Of a DNA stretch of 64,000 bases, positions 53,230 through 61,727 are shown one piece after another. This DNA comes from JAWXBA01 sp048499805. GTDB taxonomy: Bacteria; Gemmatimonadota; Gemmatimonadetes; Gemmatimonadales; GWC2-71-9. A model generated the notes under the pieces. It was given only the letters and a program-made list of their open reading frames with translations. It did not search any database and was not told where the DNA came from. The translations under genes and the position numbers were made by a program. Location of the stretch: positions 1 through 64,000 of the forward strand of contig JASNZF010000004.1 of assembly GCA_048499805.1 (NCBI GenBank), written 5' to 3'. Position 1 is the stretch's first letter. The number at the start of each line of letters is the position of its first letter.

Positions 53230-54138
53230 CTAGCCCCTAGCCCCCACCACCGCCTCCGCCAACACCATCACCTCATCCCGCAGCGCCAGGCGGTCGATCC
53301 ATTCCGGCGGGATTCCCTCCATCCCGTGCATCGCGCCGGCGATCTGCCCCGTCACCGCGGCGATGGTGTCGGAGTCGCCGCCCAGGTTGGCCGCCAGGAG
53401 CACCGCCTCGCGGAAGGTGCGTCCGCGCGCCACGCACCAGCGGGCGCACCCCAGGGTGTCCACCACGTACCCGGTGGGCTGGTGCATCGGTGCGCTGCCC
53501 GGGGACCCGCGCATCGCCGCGACGGCGTGGAGTGCCGGCGACCAGGCCGCCATCACCCCGTTCATCGGGACCGTCACGTCCTCGCCGCGGTAGGCGCCCA
53601 GCAGCAGCCGCGCCAGCAGCTCGCAGCCATCCACCGCCTCGGCGGCGCGGTGCGTGGTGCGGCTCGAGTCCCGGGCCAGCCGGATCGCCCGGGGCACGTC
53701 CGCCTCCGCCCACGCCACCACCGGGGCCAGCCGCATCACGCTGCCGTTTCCCGCGCTGCCGGCGTCGACCGAGCCGGCCAGGGCGTGGCCGTTCCGCTTG
53801 AACCGGACCAGGGCGTGGTGGGTGGTCAGCCCGACGTCGAAGCACCGCCCGATGCTGCTCCAGTATCCCTCTTCCCGCCACCGGAGGTAGCGCTCCATCT
53901 GGTCCTGGAGGTCAAAGCCGCCGCACTCGACCAGCGACTCCGCCAAACAGAGCGCCATCGAGCTGTCGTCGGTCCAGGCGCCGGGCGGCAGGTTGAACGG
54001 CCCGCCGCCGACCATGTCCGTGATCGGCTCGAAGCTGCCGGGAGCCTTGAACTCGTTGGTGGCACCGAGGGCGTCGCCGACAATCAGGCCGACGACGCTG
54101 CCCAGCTTGCGGGAGGAACGACTGACGGCAGGGGGCAT
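53230..54138 (-). CDS. ADP-ribosylglycohydrolase family protein (copy 1)
   Basis: A 302-aa ADP-ribosylglycohydrolase (DraG/ARH-like), which removes ADP-ribose from proteins or other groups using two metal ions. Motifs: VVGLIVGDALGATNEFKAPG (G-D-A-x-G), PGAWTDDSSMALCLAESLVE (the T-D-D metal site), AGNGSVMRLAPVVAWAEA and ANLGGDSDTIAAVTGQIAGA (the C-terminal D-x-D-T site). ATG at 54138. The last residues GARG and the stop are encoded by GGGGGCTAGGGGCTAGGGG, a repeat tract. The paralogue at 57859 is similar along its whole length. Confidence 0.92.
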   Translation of the reverse strand: MPPAVSRSSRKLGSVVGLIVGDALGATNEFKAPGSFEPITDMVGGGPFNLPPGAWTDDSSMALCLAESLVECGGFDLQDQMERYLRWREEGYWSSIGRCFDVGLTTHHALVRFKRNGHALAGSVDAGSAGNGSVMRLAPVVAWAEADVPRAIRLARDSSRTTHRAAEAVDGCELLARLLLGAYRGEDVTVPMNGVMAAWSPALHAVAAMRGSPGSAPMHQPTGYVVDTLGCARWCVARGRTFREAVLLAANLGGDSDTIAAVTGQIAGAMHGMEGIPPEWIDRLALRDEVMVLAEAVVGARG

Positions 54139-54611
54139 GAGCGGTCCGTTCAGTGGGGGAAGGGTCGGGCGGTCAGGGCGGGCGGAGACACGGCCCCGCC
54201 CCGGCGGCGGGAAGCCCGCGACCACAAACTGCCGTGTAAGCGTCACCCCAGCGTCAGACGGCGCCGGAAACCACGCCACGGCCTGAGGTGGCGCCCCTTA
54301 CAATGCGCCTGGGGTGTGACAGGCCGGACCGATGAGGGAGGGGAGGGGACGAGACCGGCACAGGGACCTCCCGTCCTGTCGGGCAGGTGCGTCCCTGAGA
54401 CGAGTCCAGGCGGGCCATTCTGGTCCGCCAATGTCACGGACGCGCCAGATGGGCCTGGGACGGCACCGAACCGCCTCTCCGCGCCGGGAACCGGCCTTGG
54501 ACGGGTACGGTGGGGGGGCAGGGGGAGATGGAGAACGGGGAATGGGGGGGCCGTCGGTGGGACCCTGGGCATCACGGCCCCCCTTGCCGAAACCTCCGGC
54601 TCCTCGATAGC
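54139..54611. other. Gene-free gap upstream of PadR operon
   Basis: No gene is supported. It contains GTAAGCGTCACCCCAGCGTC, GGGTGTGACAGGCCGG (54312) and long G-rich, hairpin-rich sequence to 54560. The composition resembles 38310-39056. Reading frames here look random. Confidence 0.5.
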
Positions 54612-54640
54612 GTAAGGTACCTTACACTTCTACTTACACC
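54612..54640 (+). promoter_or_regulatory. PadR operator palindrome and promoter
   Basis: GTAAGGTACCTTAC (54612-54625) is a perfect 14-bp palindrome, followed by ACTTCTACTTACACC with another TTAC half-site (54632-54638). It is the only AT-richer segment in the gap and lies 29 bases before the PadR ATG, the usual position of an autoregulatory PadR site. Confidence 0.6.
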
Positions 54641-54653
54641 CAAGGATCCGCGC

Positions 54654-54968
54654 ATGCCCCGCGGGCTCGGCATCACCTCCCTCCAGATCCTCGCCGCCGC
54701 CCGCGCCGAGAGCGCCTACGGCCTCGACATCGTCGTCCGCACCGGACTCCCTGCCGGCACCGTCTATCCCACCCTCGGCCGCCTCCGCGACGCCGGCCTC
54801 GTCAAGACCCACTGGGAAGACCAGCGCGTCGCCGACCGCGAGGGCCGGCCGCGGCGCCGGTTCTACACCCTCACCGCCTCTGGCAACAGAGCGCTCGCCG
54901 CCGGAGCCGACCAGTTGCGCGCCACCGCCGCCGCACTCCGAACCGCCCTGGCCCTGCCGACCCGATGA
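54654..54968 (+). CDS. PadR-family transcriptional regulator
   Basis: A 104-aa winged-helix regulator. GLGITSLQILAAARAESAYG, LDIVVRTGLPAGTVYPTLGR and LRDAGLVKTHWEDQ are family hallmarks, followed by RFYTLTASGNRALAA. The ATG at 54654 has AAGGA 8 bases upstream. Overlaps the permease gene by 4 bp (ATGA), the standard PadR-ADOP pairing. It probably represses both from the GTAAGGTACCTTAC palindrome until a drug or lipid signal is sensed. Confidence 0.92.
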   Translation: MPRGLGITSLQILAAARAESAYGLDIVVRTGLPAGTVYPTLGRLRDAGLVKTHWEDQRVADREGRPRRRFYTLTASGNRALAAGADQLRATAAALRTALALPTR

Positions 54969-57601
54969 ACTCCATCCGGTGGCACCGCCGCCTCATCCGG
55001 ATGCTCGCGTGGCTGGTCCCCGCCGGGATCCGCCGCGAGTGGACGGAGGAGTGGGACGCCGAGCTCGTCGCCCTGGCCAGCACCGATCGCCACGGGCCCG
55101 CCGCGGCCGACTACCCGACGCCGCGCCAATTCGCCGCCGGCGCAATCCCCCACGCCCTCTGGCTCCGCAGCAAGGAGTGGTCGATGGACAGCCTGATGCA
55201 GGACCTGCGCTACGCCCTTCGCGGCCTCGGACGGACCCCCGTCTTTACCCTCGTTGCCGCCGCCACCCTCGCGCTCGGCATCGGTGCCAATGGCCTGATC
55301 TTCTCCCTCGTCAACGGGCTCACCTTCCGGCCGCCTGCCGGCATCACCGCGCCCGAGCGGCTGGTCCAGATCGGCCGCAGCTACGACGACGCCCCCCGCT
55401 GGGACAACTGGGCCTGGCCCGCCGTGGCCCAGTTCAGTGCCGAGTCCCGCACGTTCTCCGGGGTCGCGGGGTACACCACCTTCCCCGTCGTCCTGGGACG
55501 CGGCACCGACGTGCAGGAGGTGATGGCGCAGCATGTCACCGGCCACTTCTTCGGCCTGCTCGGCGTTCGCCCGCACCTCGGCCGGCCGATCCTCCCCAGC
55601 GACGACATCGTCCCGGGCGGACATCCGGTCGCGGTCCTGAGCCACGCCCTCTGGACCACCCGGTTCGGCGCCGACCCCGAGACCGTCGGGCGAACGGTGT
55701 ACATCGGCGCCATGCCCTACCAGGTCATCGGCATCGCGCCGCGCGAGTTCCGCGGTCCCGACCAGATCGGGGTCCAGCCGCAGCTCTGGATCCCCGCCAT
55801 CCAGCGGATGAGCACCACTGGCTCGCGCACCCTGGACAACTGGGGCTCGAGCTGGCTCACTGTCATCGCCCGGTTGCAGGATGGGGTGACGGAGGCGCAG
55901 GCCGCCAGGGCGATGGAGGTGCTGACCGCCCAGGTCCGCGAGGCCAACCCCGAGCAGGAGACGATTCGCGCCCTCATGGCCCCGGGCATTGGACTCGATC
56001 CGGAGTCGCGCGGGGCCGTCGGACAAATGTCGCTGCTGCTGGCCGGTATCGTCGGGCTGGTCCTGCTGCTCACCTGCTCCAATGTGGCCAACCTCTTCCT
56101 GGCCCGGGGCGCGGGCCGCTCCACTGAGGTCGGTATCCGGATGGCGCTGGGTGCCGGACGCTCCCGCCTGGTCCGCCAACTGGTGACCGAGAGCCTGCTC
56201 GTGGCGGGACTCGCCACCCTGATGGCGGTGCCGCTCGTCGCGGCCGCCGATTCGATCCTGCCCTACCTGATCCCGGACCAGCTGGCGACCTCGCTGGCGC
56301 CGGACGGGCGCGTCTACCTCTTCCTGGCCGGCATCGGCCTGTTGGCAGGGGTGCTCTTCGGCACCGCGCCCGCCTGGACCACCGTCTCCGGCAACCTGGT
56401 GGACTCGCTGCGGCAGGGTGGCAGCCTCGGTGGCCGGAGCCGAGCCCGCTGGCGCGACGCCTTTGTCGTCGCCCAGCTGGCCATCTCGCTCGGCCTCGTC
56501 GCCGGCGCCGCGCTCCTCGGCCGGAGTGTCCTCCACGCCCGCGCCTCCGATCCCGGCGTCAACCTCAATGGAATGATTGCCGGTGTCACCAACCTCGCGT
56601 CCACCGGTCGCTACACCCTCGACCAGGGAACCGATCTCGTCGGGCGGCTCCTGGCCGAACTCGAGGCGCAGCCGTGGGTCCTCGCGGCCACGGTCGCCAA
56701 CCAGGCCCCGATCGCGGGGGGCCACGCGCGGGCGTCCGTGATCCCCGCCGATCGCCCTGACGATGACATCGGGGTCGAGGCCGAGTACACCGTGGTGGGT
56801 CCCAGGTATTTCGAGACGCTGGGGCTGACGATCCTCCGCGGGCGTGCCTTCGCCGGGCTGCGCGAGGAGGCGGAACAGGTCGTGGTCGTGAACGAGGCGC
56901 TGGCCAATCGCTTCTGGCCCGGAGAGGATCCGATCGGACACGAGATCCTGCGACGTGGGACGACCTGGCGGGTCATCGGGGTCGTGCGCAACGTGCAGAT
57001 GCGGTCGCTGCGCGCCGCCGCCAACCCCGGGGTCTACTACCCGTGGCACCAGGCCCCCGAGGGGGTCGTCTCGATTCATGTCCGGGTGGCTGGTCCCAGC
57101 GAGCGGGCCTTCCAGGAGTTGCGCCGGGTCGTGGCCAACGTCGATCCCGAGCTGCCAGTGGGAACGACGATCGACCTGCGGGCCGCCTCGCTCGACTCGG
57201 TACGCGAGCTCTGGACCTACGGCGTCCTCATCGCGGGGTTCGCGGTGCTCGCCCTGGTGCTGGCCGCGATCGGCCTCTACGGACTCGTCTCCTACAGCGT
57301 GTCGCAGCGGGTGCGCGAGATGGGGATCCGGCTGGCCCTGGGCGCCAAGCCAGGCGCCCTGGTGGGGTTGGTGATGCGCCGGACCCTGCTGGTGGCAGTG
57401 GTGGGAGTCGCCGGTGGGATCGGCGTGGCGGTCCTGCTGGGGCAGGCGCTTCGGGGAACGCTCTTCGGAGTGGACGCCGGGGACCCGTCGGCGCTCCTTG
57501 CTGCCGCCGTGATCCTGTTCGTCACCGCCGTGGTGGCGGCCTGGATCCCGGCGCGGCGCGCTGCACGCGTGGATGCGACGGTCTCGCTCAAGGCGGAGTA
57601 G
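54965..57601 (+). CDS. ADOP-type FtsX/MacB-like ABC transporter permease
   Basis: An 878-aa membrane protein of the ADOP family. An N-terminal ~70-residue soluble lead (WHRRLIRMLAWLVPAGIRRE), typical of the PadR-linked group, precedes MDSLMQDLRYALRGLGRTPV, the MacB/FtsX start. Then come TM1 (TLVAAATLALGIGANGLIFS), a MacB periplasmic core domain (~130-330), three TMs (~350-460), a second periplasmic domain and three final TMs. RSTEVGIRMALGAGRSRLVR and VREMGIRLALGAKPGALVGL are the paired coupling-helix repeats that contact the ATPase. The ATPase is not encoded here. Likely exports a peptide, lipid or antibiotic, or acts as a mechanotransmitter. Confidence 0.92.
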   Translation: MNSIRWHRRLIRMLAWLVPAGIRREWTEEWDAELVALASTDRHGPAAADYPTPRQFAAGAIPHALWLRSKEWSMDSLMQDLRYALRGLGRTPVFTLVAAATLALGIGANGLIFSLVNGLTFRPPAGITAPERLVQIGRSYDDAPRWDNWAWPAVAQFSAESRTFSGVAGYTTFPVVLGRGTDVQEVMAQHVTGHFFGLLGVRPHLGRPILPSDDIVPGGHPVAVLSHALWTTRFGADPETVGRTVYIGAMPYQVIGIAPREFRGPDQIGVQPQLWIPAIQRMSTTGSRTLDNWGSSWLTVIARLQDGVTEAQAARAMEVLTAQVREANPEQETIRALMAPGIGLDPESRGAVGQMSLLLAGIVGLVLLLTCSNVANLFLARGAGRSTEVGIRMALGAGRSRLVRQLVTESLLVAGLATLMAVPLVAAADSILPYLIPDQLATSLAPDGRVYLFLAGIGLLAGVLFGTAPAWTTVSGNLVDSLRQGGSLGGRSRARWRDAFVVAQLAISLGLVAGAALLGRSVLHARASDPGVNLNGMIAGVTNLASTGRYTLDQGTDLVGRLLAELEAQPWVLAATVANQAPIAGGHARASVIPADRPDDDIGVEAEYTVVGPRYFETLGLTILRGRAFAGLREEAEQVVVVNEALANRFWPGEDPIGHEILRRGTTWRVIGVVRNVQMRSLRAAANPGVYYPWHQAPEGVVSIHVRVAGPSERAFQELRRVVANVDPELPVGTTIDLRAASLDSVRELWTYGVLIAGFAVLALVLAAIGLYGLVSYSVSQRVREMGIRLALGAKPGALVGLVMRRTLLVAVVGVAGGIGVAVLLGQALRGTLFGVDAGDPSALLAAAVILFVTAVVAAWIPARRAARVDATVSLKAE

Positions 57602-57628
57602 CGGCGCCCCTGCTCCGCCCCGCCCGTC

Positions 57629-57790
57629 CGGATCCAGAATCGCGGCGGGATCAGGGACCTCTGGGCCATCCGGCCCGGAATCGACACCGCCGTGCCCCTC
57701 CTGATCGTCACTCCCCATGCGGAGCGGCTGCCCACCATCTCTCCCGGTGGACGGTTCCTGGCGGGCGAGTCGAATGAGTCCGGGCGATAG
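57629..57790 (+). pseudogene. Remnant of a PD40 beta-propeller (Ser/Thr kinase-like) C-terminal region
   Basis: One frame stays open for 53 codons to a TAG at 57788: RIQNRGGIRDLWAIRPGIDT, then VTPHAERLPTISPGGRFLAG and ESNESGR. LPTISPGGRFLAGESNESGR is a TolB/PD40 blade sequence of the kind attached to Ser/Thr kinases in this group of bacteria. The kinase part and the rest of the propeller are missing and there is no start codon. It sits 28 bp after the permease stop. Confidence 0.7.
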
Positions 57791-57858
57791 AAAGTCCACG
57801 GTCGGCCACCAGCCCCCGTTCTTGACCCCCGGCTGTTCGCTTCTCGCTTCTCGCCTTC
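57791..57858. repeat. Short spacer with CTTCTCGCTTCTCGCC word
   Basis: TTCGCTTCTCGCTTCTCGCC at 57838-57857 recalls 53160-53180, the other spacer next to an ADP-ribosylglycohydrolase 3' end. Confidence 0.5.
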
Positions 57859-58761
57859 CTATCCCTGCTCCGCCGCCACCCCCTCCGCCAGCTCCAGCAC
57901 CCGCTCCCGGTTGGCCAGCCGGGCCAGCCACTCCGGCGGGATCCCTTCCATCCCGTGGATGGCCCCCGCCAGCTGGCCCGTCACCGCCGCGATGGTATCG
58001 GCATCGCCGCCCAGGTTCGCCGCCAGGAGGACCGCGTCGCGGAAGCTCTCCCCCCGCGCCACGCACCACCGCGCGCAGACAAGAGTGTCCACTACGTACC
58101 CCGTCGGTGGCCGGGGCGGCGCCTCGCCCGGTGCGCCCGCCATTCCCGCCACCTCCTGCAGGGCCGCGGTCCAGTCCCTCGGAACATCCTCGAGCACCGC
58201 GGTGACCGGTTCGCCCCGGTATCCCTGCAGCAGCAGGCGCGCCAGGAGGCCACACCCGTCAACCGCCTCCACCGCCGCATGGGTCGTCCGGCTGGAGAGC
58301 CGGGCCAGTTCGACCGCGCGCTCGGGGAAGGCCGCCGCCCACGCGACGACGGGAGCCAGCCGCATCACGCTGCCATTGCCGGCGGTGTTCCGCCTGGTGG
58401 AGCCCGCGATCGGGTTCCCCGTCACCTCGAACCGGGCCAGTGCCGTGCGGGTGGTCCCCCCGATGTCGAAGCAGACGCCGGTGCTGCTCAGGTGGCCCTC
58501 GCGCCACCAGCGGACATACCGCGACATCTGGTCGTGCTCGTCGAACCCCTGTCGCTCGAGCAGCGATTCCGCCAGGCAGAGCGCCATCGCCCCGTCGTCG
58601 GTGTAGGCGCCGGCCGGCAGCTCGAACGGACCGCCCCCCACCAGGTCGGTGATCGGATCGAAGCTCCCCGGCGGCTGGAACTCGTTGGTCGTGCCGACGG
58701 CATCACCGATCAGGAGACCGATGACGCTGGCCATGCGACGGGAGTGGGGCGATGGTGCCAT
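57859..58761 (-). CDS. ADP-ribosylglycohydrolase family protein (copy 2)
   Basis: A 300-aa paralogue of the protein encoded at 53230. SVIGLLIGDAVGTTNEFQPP, AGAYTDDGAMALCLAESLLE (T-D-D present), TAGNGSVMRLAPVVAWAAAF and ANLGGDADTIAAVTGQLAGA keep all metal-site residues. GNP and GVCFDIGGTTRTALARFEVT differ from copy 1. The ATG at 58761 has GGGAAG upstream; the ATG at 58734 is possible. The two copies sit on either side of the PadR-permease operon in the same orientation, suggesting duplication with an intervening insertion. Confidence 0.9.
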   Translation of the reverse strand: MAPSPHSRRMASVIGLLIGDAVGTTNEFQPPGSFDPITDLVGGGPFELPAGAYTDDGAMALCLAESLLERQGFDEHDQMSRYVRWWREGHLSSTGVCFDIGGTTRTALARFEVTGNPIAGSTRRNTAGNGSVMRLAPVVAWAAAFPERAVELARLSSRTTHAAVEAVDGCGLLARLLLQGYRGEPVTAVLEDVPRDWTAALQEVAGMAGAPGEAPPRPPTGYVVDTLVCARWCVARGESFRDAVLLAANLGGDADTIAAVTGQLAGAIHGMEGIPPEWLARLANRERVLELAEGVAAEQG

Positions 58762-58928
58762 GCAGCTTCCCGGAAACGAAGGGTTTGGGGCGCCGACAGG
58801 AGTTCCTGCCGCGGAAGTCGGGCGCCCGGCTCCCTCGAAGTACGCCATGACATGTAACGCGGATTTCTCGGCCCCCAAGGCTCAGGGGAGGGACGCGGCA
58901 ACGGTGGGTGGCAGGCGTCAGCAGGGCG

Positions 58929-59063
58929 TCAGGGTTCGTCCTTTCGGCCGGGTCGCCCGGTCCCCTTCCACCAGGCGTGGGCGATGAGCGCCAGGCCAAT
59001 CAGCGCCACGAGCACGCTCCCGCCGACGTCCACCTGCAAGGATTCCGAGAGCGACTGCTTCAT
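58929..59063 (-). CDS. 44-aa single-pass membrane peptide
   Basis: The minus strand from ATG 59063 to TGA 58929 encodes MKQSLSESLQVDVGGSVLVA followed by LIGLALIAHAWWKGTGRPGR. It has a transmembrane helix at ~15-30, an aromatic belt WW and a basic C-terminal tail. GGGGGAAG lies 5 bases ahead of the ATG. Ribosome site, clean start and membrane pattern support a real small protein; function unknown. 59064-59321 shows no other gene. Confidence 0.6.
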   Translation of the reverse strand: MKQSLSESLQVDVGGSVLVALIGLALIAHAWWKGTGRPGRKDEP

Positions 59064-59321
59064 GGGACTTCCCCCTGGTGCCATGCCGTGCGGGTCTCCG
59101 GGCCACCTCGCCCTTGCCGGTCACGGCCTGGCAGGTTGTGGCGCCTGTGCATCACGGCTCCCCGGGGGAACCAGGATCGCGACAGCAATCTGGGGTGGGG
59201 GTGTCACATCGGCGTCAGGGCGACGCCATCGGAAGGAGCGAAACGGGGCCCGGCCAATCGCTTGGCGGGCTGAGGCAGGGCCGCTCCGGGGAGGGGCCTT
59301 CCGGGAACCGGCGAGCGCCGG

Positions 59322-60572
59322 TTACCCGACCGGAGTCGGGTCGGCGGTTGGATCCTCCCCCGCCTCCAGGCCGAGCACCTCCCGGGACTCCACTCCGGAT
59401 GGTAGCTCCTCCACGCTCCGGAGCTTCCGCTCCATCGCCCGGGTGCGGACCGTGGTCTGCTCGATGGTGTTGGTGGCGGCGTCCAGCTGTTTCTTGAGCC
59501 GGTCCATCACGTCGCCGAACTTGCCGAACTCCGCCTTGACGGCGCCGAGCACTGTCCAGACCTCGCTGCTGCGCTGCTCGATCGCCAGGGTGCGGAATCC
59601 CATCCGCAGCGCCGTCAGGTACGCCGCCATCGTGGTCGGACCCGCCACCGTCACCCGGTGCGCCTGCAGTTCCTCCACCACGCCGCGCTCCCGCAGCACC
59701 TCGGCGTAGAGCCCCTCGGTCGGCAGGAAGATGATCGCGAAGTCGGTGGTGCGCGGCACGTGGAGGTACTTGCCGGCCACCTCCCTGGCGTAGTTCCGGA
59801 TCGCCCGCACCAGCGCGCTGCGTGCCGCCTGCATGCCGTCAGTGTCGGCCCGCTCCCCGGCATCCACCAGCCGCAGGTAATCCTCCTGGGGGAACTTGCT
59901 GTCCACCGGCAGGTGGACGGTGCTGCCCGGCCCGTCGCGTCCCGGCAGGACGATGGCGAACTCCACCCGCTCCGCGGTGGCGGGGTTGGCCTGGAAGTTC
60001 TCGACGTACTGGTCCGGCGCCAGCATCTGCTCCAGGATGGCGCGGAGCTGCAGCTCGCCGAAGGCGCCGCGGGTGGAGACGTTGCCGAGCACCTTCTTGA
60101 GGTCGCCGACGCCGGTGGCCAGTTGCTGCATCTCGCCCAGGCCGCGCTGCACCGCCTCGAGGCGCTCGCTCACCAGGGCGAACGATTCGCTCAACCGCTT
60201 CTCCAGCGTGCCCTGGAGCTTCTCATCGACCGTGGCGCGCATCTCCTCGAGCTTCTTCTCGTTGCCGGTTTGGAGTTCCCTGATCGCCACGGTCACGCCC
60301 TCCCGCACCCGCTCCGCATTGGCGGCGATCTCCTGCCGCATCAGGCCCTGGGCGCTGAGGCTGCCGTCGGAGAGGGCACGGAAGCTGGCCTGGAGTTCCT
60401 CGCGCTGGGCGCGGGCCTGGTCGCCCGCCTCACCGCGGGCGGTGCGGAGTTCGGCCCGCAGCGCCTCGACCACGGCGGCGCTGCTGTCGGTGCGGGTGCG
60501 CAGGAGGACCACGGCCAGGATGATGGCGGCCAGGATGGTGAGGACGACGAGGAGGGCGAGGACCGGGTCCAT
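59322..60572 (-). CDS. rmuC: DNA recombination protein RmuC
   Basis: A 416-aa RmuC family protein. N-terminal membrane anchor (LALLVVLTILAAIILAVVLL, ~5-24), a long coiled coil (~30-160) and the RmuC nuclease-like domain: GVGDLKKVLGNVSTRGAFGE, LQLRAILEQMLAPDQYVENF, HLPVDSKFPQEDYLRLVDAG, TTDFAIIFLPTEGLYAEVLR and VTVAGPTTMAAYLTALRMGF. RmuC limits inverted-repeat-stimulated DNA inversion and rearrangement in E. coli, of interest in a genome so rich in palindromes. Confidence 0.95.
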   Translation of the reverse strand: MDPVLALLVVLTILAAIILAVVLLRTRTDSSAAVVEALRAELRTARGEAGDQARAQREELQASFRALSDGSLSAQGLMRQEIAANAERVREGVTVAIRELQTGNEKKLEEMRATVDEKLQGTLEKRLSESFALVSERLEAVQRGLGEMQQLATGVGDLKKVLGNVSTRGAFGELQLRAILEQMLAPDQYVENFQANPATAERVEFAIVLPGRDGPGSTVHLPVDSKFPQEDYLRLVDAGERADTDGMQAARSALVRAIRNYAREVAGKYLHVPRTTDFAIIFLPTEGLYAEVLRERGVVEELQAHRVTVAGPTTMAAYLTALRMGFRTLAIEQRSSEVWTVLGAVKAEFGKFGDVMDRLKKQLDAATNTIEQTTVRTRAMERKLRSVEELPSGVESREVLGLEAGEDPTADPTPVG

Positions 60573-60750
60573 GGTGGCCTGGCAGATCGGAGGCGGCGGT
60601 CAGTGCGCGGGGGCGCCCGAACGATAACGCCGGCGCCGTGGAACGGGGGACCTGCACCCGACGATGGCCACACCGAGGACGCAACGCTCCGGGGCCAGGA
60701 CCCAGCCACGCCCCACCTGGCATGGCCCGATACTTGCACCCGTGCATGCC

Positions 60751-61719
60751 ATGGCCAAGACCTCGACCCTGTTACTCTGGTGCGGCCTCGCAATCCTGCT
60801 CTGGGTCCTCCTCCTCGATACCTGGCGTCCCGCCACCTTCCCCATCGGACCAGGCGCTGGCGTGGCACTGGCACTGCTCGCAGCCGGAATGCTCCTGGCC
60901 CTGATCGGTGTGAGTCGGGGCGGACCCAGCCAGGCCGCTCCTGCATGGTATCGCGTCGGGGTCACCGTTGGGGTGGGTGCGATCGGTCTGGCGCTGGCGG
61001 GCTTTGGGATCCTGGCGGCCCGCCACCGGACCCCGACGCCGGTGCAGTTCCTCAGGCTCCGTGAGCAGCGGCCCTTTGGAACCGGCGAACTGTCGCGGGA
61101 TGCCGACGGCGCCGTGCTCTACACGACCAGGCACGGTCTCGAGATATCCGTGGAGCGGTCCCAGTTCGACCTCGACGTGCTCCCCAGCGAGGCACAGCTT
61201 CATGCCGCTCATGAGCTGGTCCTCGGCGTGCGCGCCCAGGCGCCTCGCCTGGCGGACTACGACTCGGTCCAATCGGTCCTGGGATTCACCATCAATGCCA
61301 CCGTGCTGGGCGATGATGCCGGGGCGGAGCTTGAACACCTCATCAATCCGGACCACATCGGCGACGGGGTGGTCCTCGACCCGGAGCGGCCGGAGGCCCT
61401 GGTGTTCCGGCGCCGCGACCCCGACAAGCCCGAACTGGTGGGCTACATGTTCATGATGCCGCGCGGAGAGCGGGGCCCGCAGGTCGGCGGTCCGCTCACC
61501 AGGTGGCACCACCATCCCGAGACCTTCTTCTGCATGGACTCCTTGGGCGTGCCGCGCGCACCCCGCCCCGAGATGCGGGGCTGCCCCGCCGGACTGAACA
61601 GCGGGCCGTCGGGGGAGATGCTGCATGTGTGGCTGGTGAACAACGCCTATGGGATCTTCAGCCACATGATGGGCGCGACCACCCTGGCGGCAGGCGACCA
61701 TGCCGGGGCACACCATTAG
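60751..61719 (+). CDS. Membrane protein of unknown function with a His-rich soluble domain
   Basis: A 322-aa protein. Three predicted TMs at ~7-24 (LLLWCGLAILLWVLLLDT), ~37-55 and ~70-90 (GVTVGVGAIGLALAGFGI), then a soluble domain with VDRSQFDLDVLPSEAQ-like strands, and GGPLTRWHHHPETFFCMDSL plus EMLHVWLVNNAYGIFSHMMG. The His/Cys cluster (WHHHP...C...H...H) suggests metal binding. No named family recognised. The ATG at 60751 was chosen as the TM follows directly. Single gene, divergent from rmuC. Confidence 0.7.
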   Translation: MAKTSTLLLWCGLAILLWVLLLDTWRPATFPIGPGAGVALALLAAGMLLALIGVSRGGPSQAAPAWYRVGVTVGVGAIGLALAGFGILAARHRTPTPVQFLRLREQRPFGTGELSRDADGAVLYTTRHGLEISVERSQFDLDVLPSEAQLHAAHELVLGVRAQAPRLADYDSVQSVLGFTINATVLGDDAGAELEHLINPDHIGDGVVLDPERPEALVFRRRDPDKPELVGYMFMMPRGERGPQVGGPLTRWHHHPETFFCMDSLGVPRAPRPEMRGCPAGLNSGPSGEMLHVWLVNNAYGIFSHMMGATTLAAGDHAGAHH

Positions 61720-61727
61720 GGAGGCGC

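Noticed and set aside
54863..58255. 1130-codon minus-strand open frame opposite the permease
   Set aside because: Antisense of the ADOP permease, which has TMs, MacB domains and PadR coupling; composition is shadow-like.
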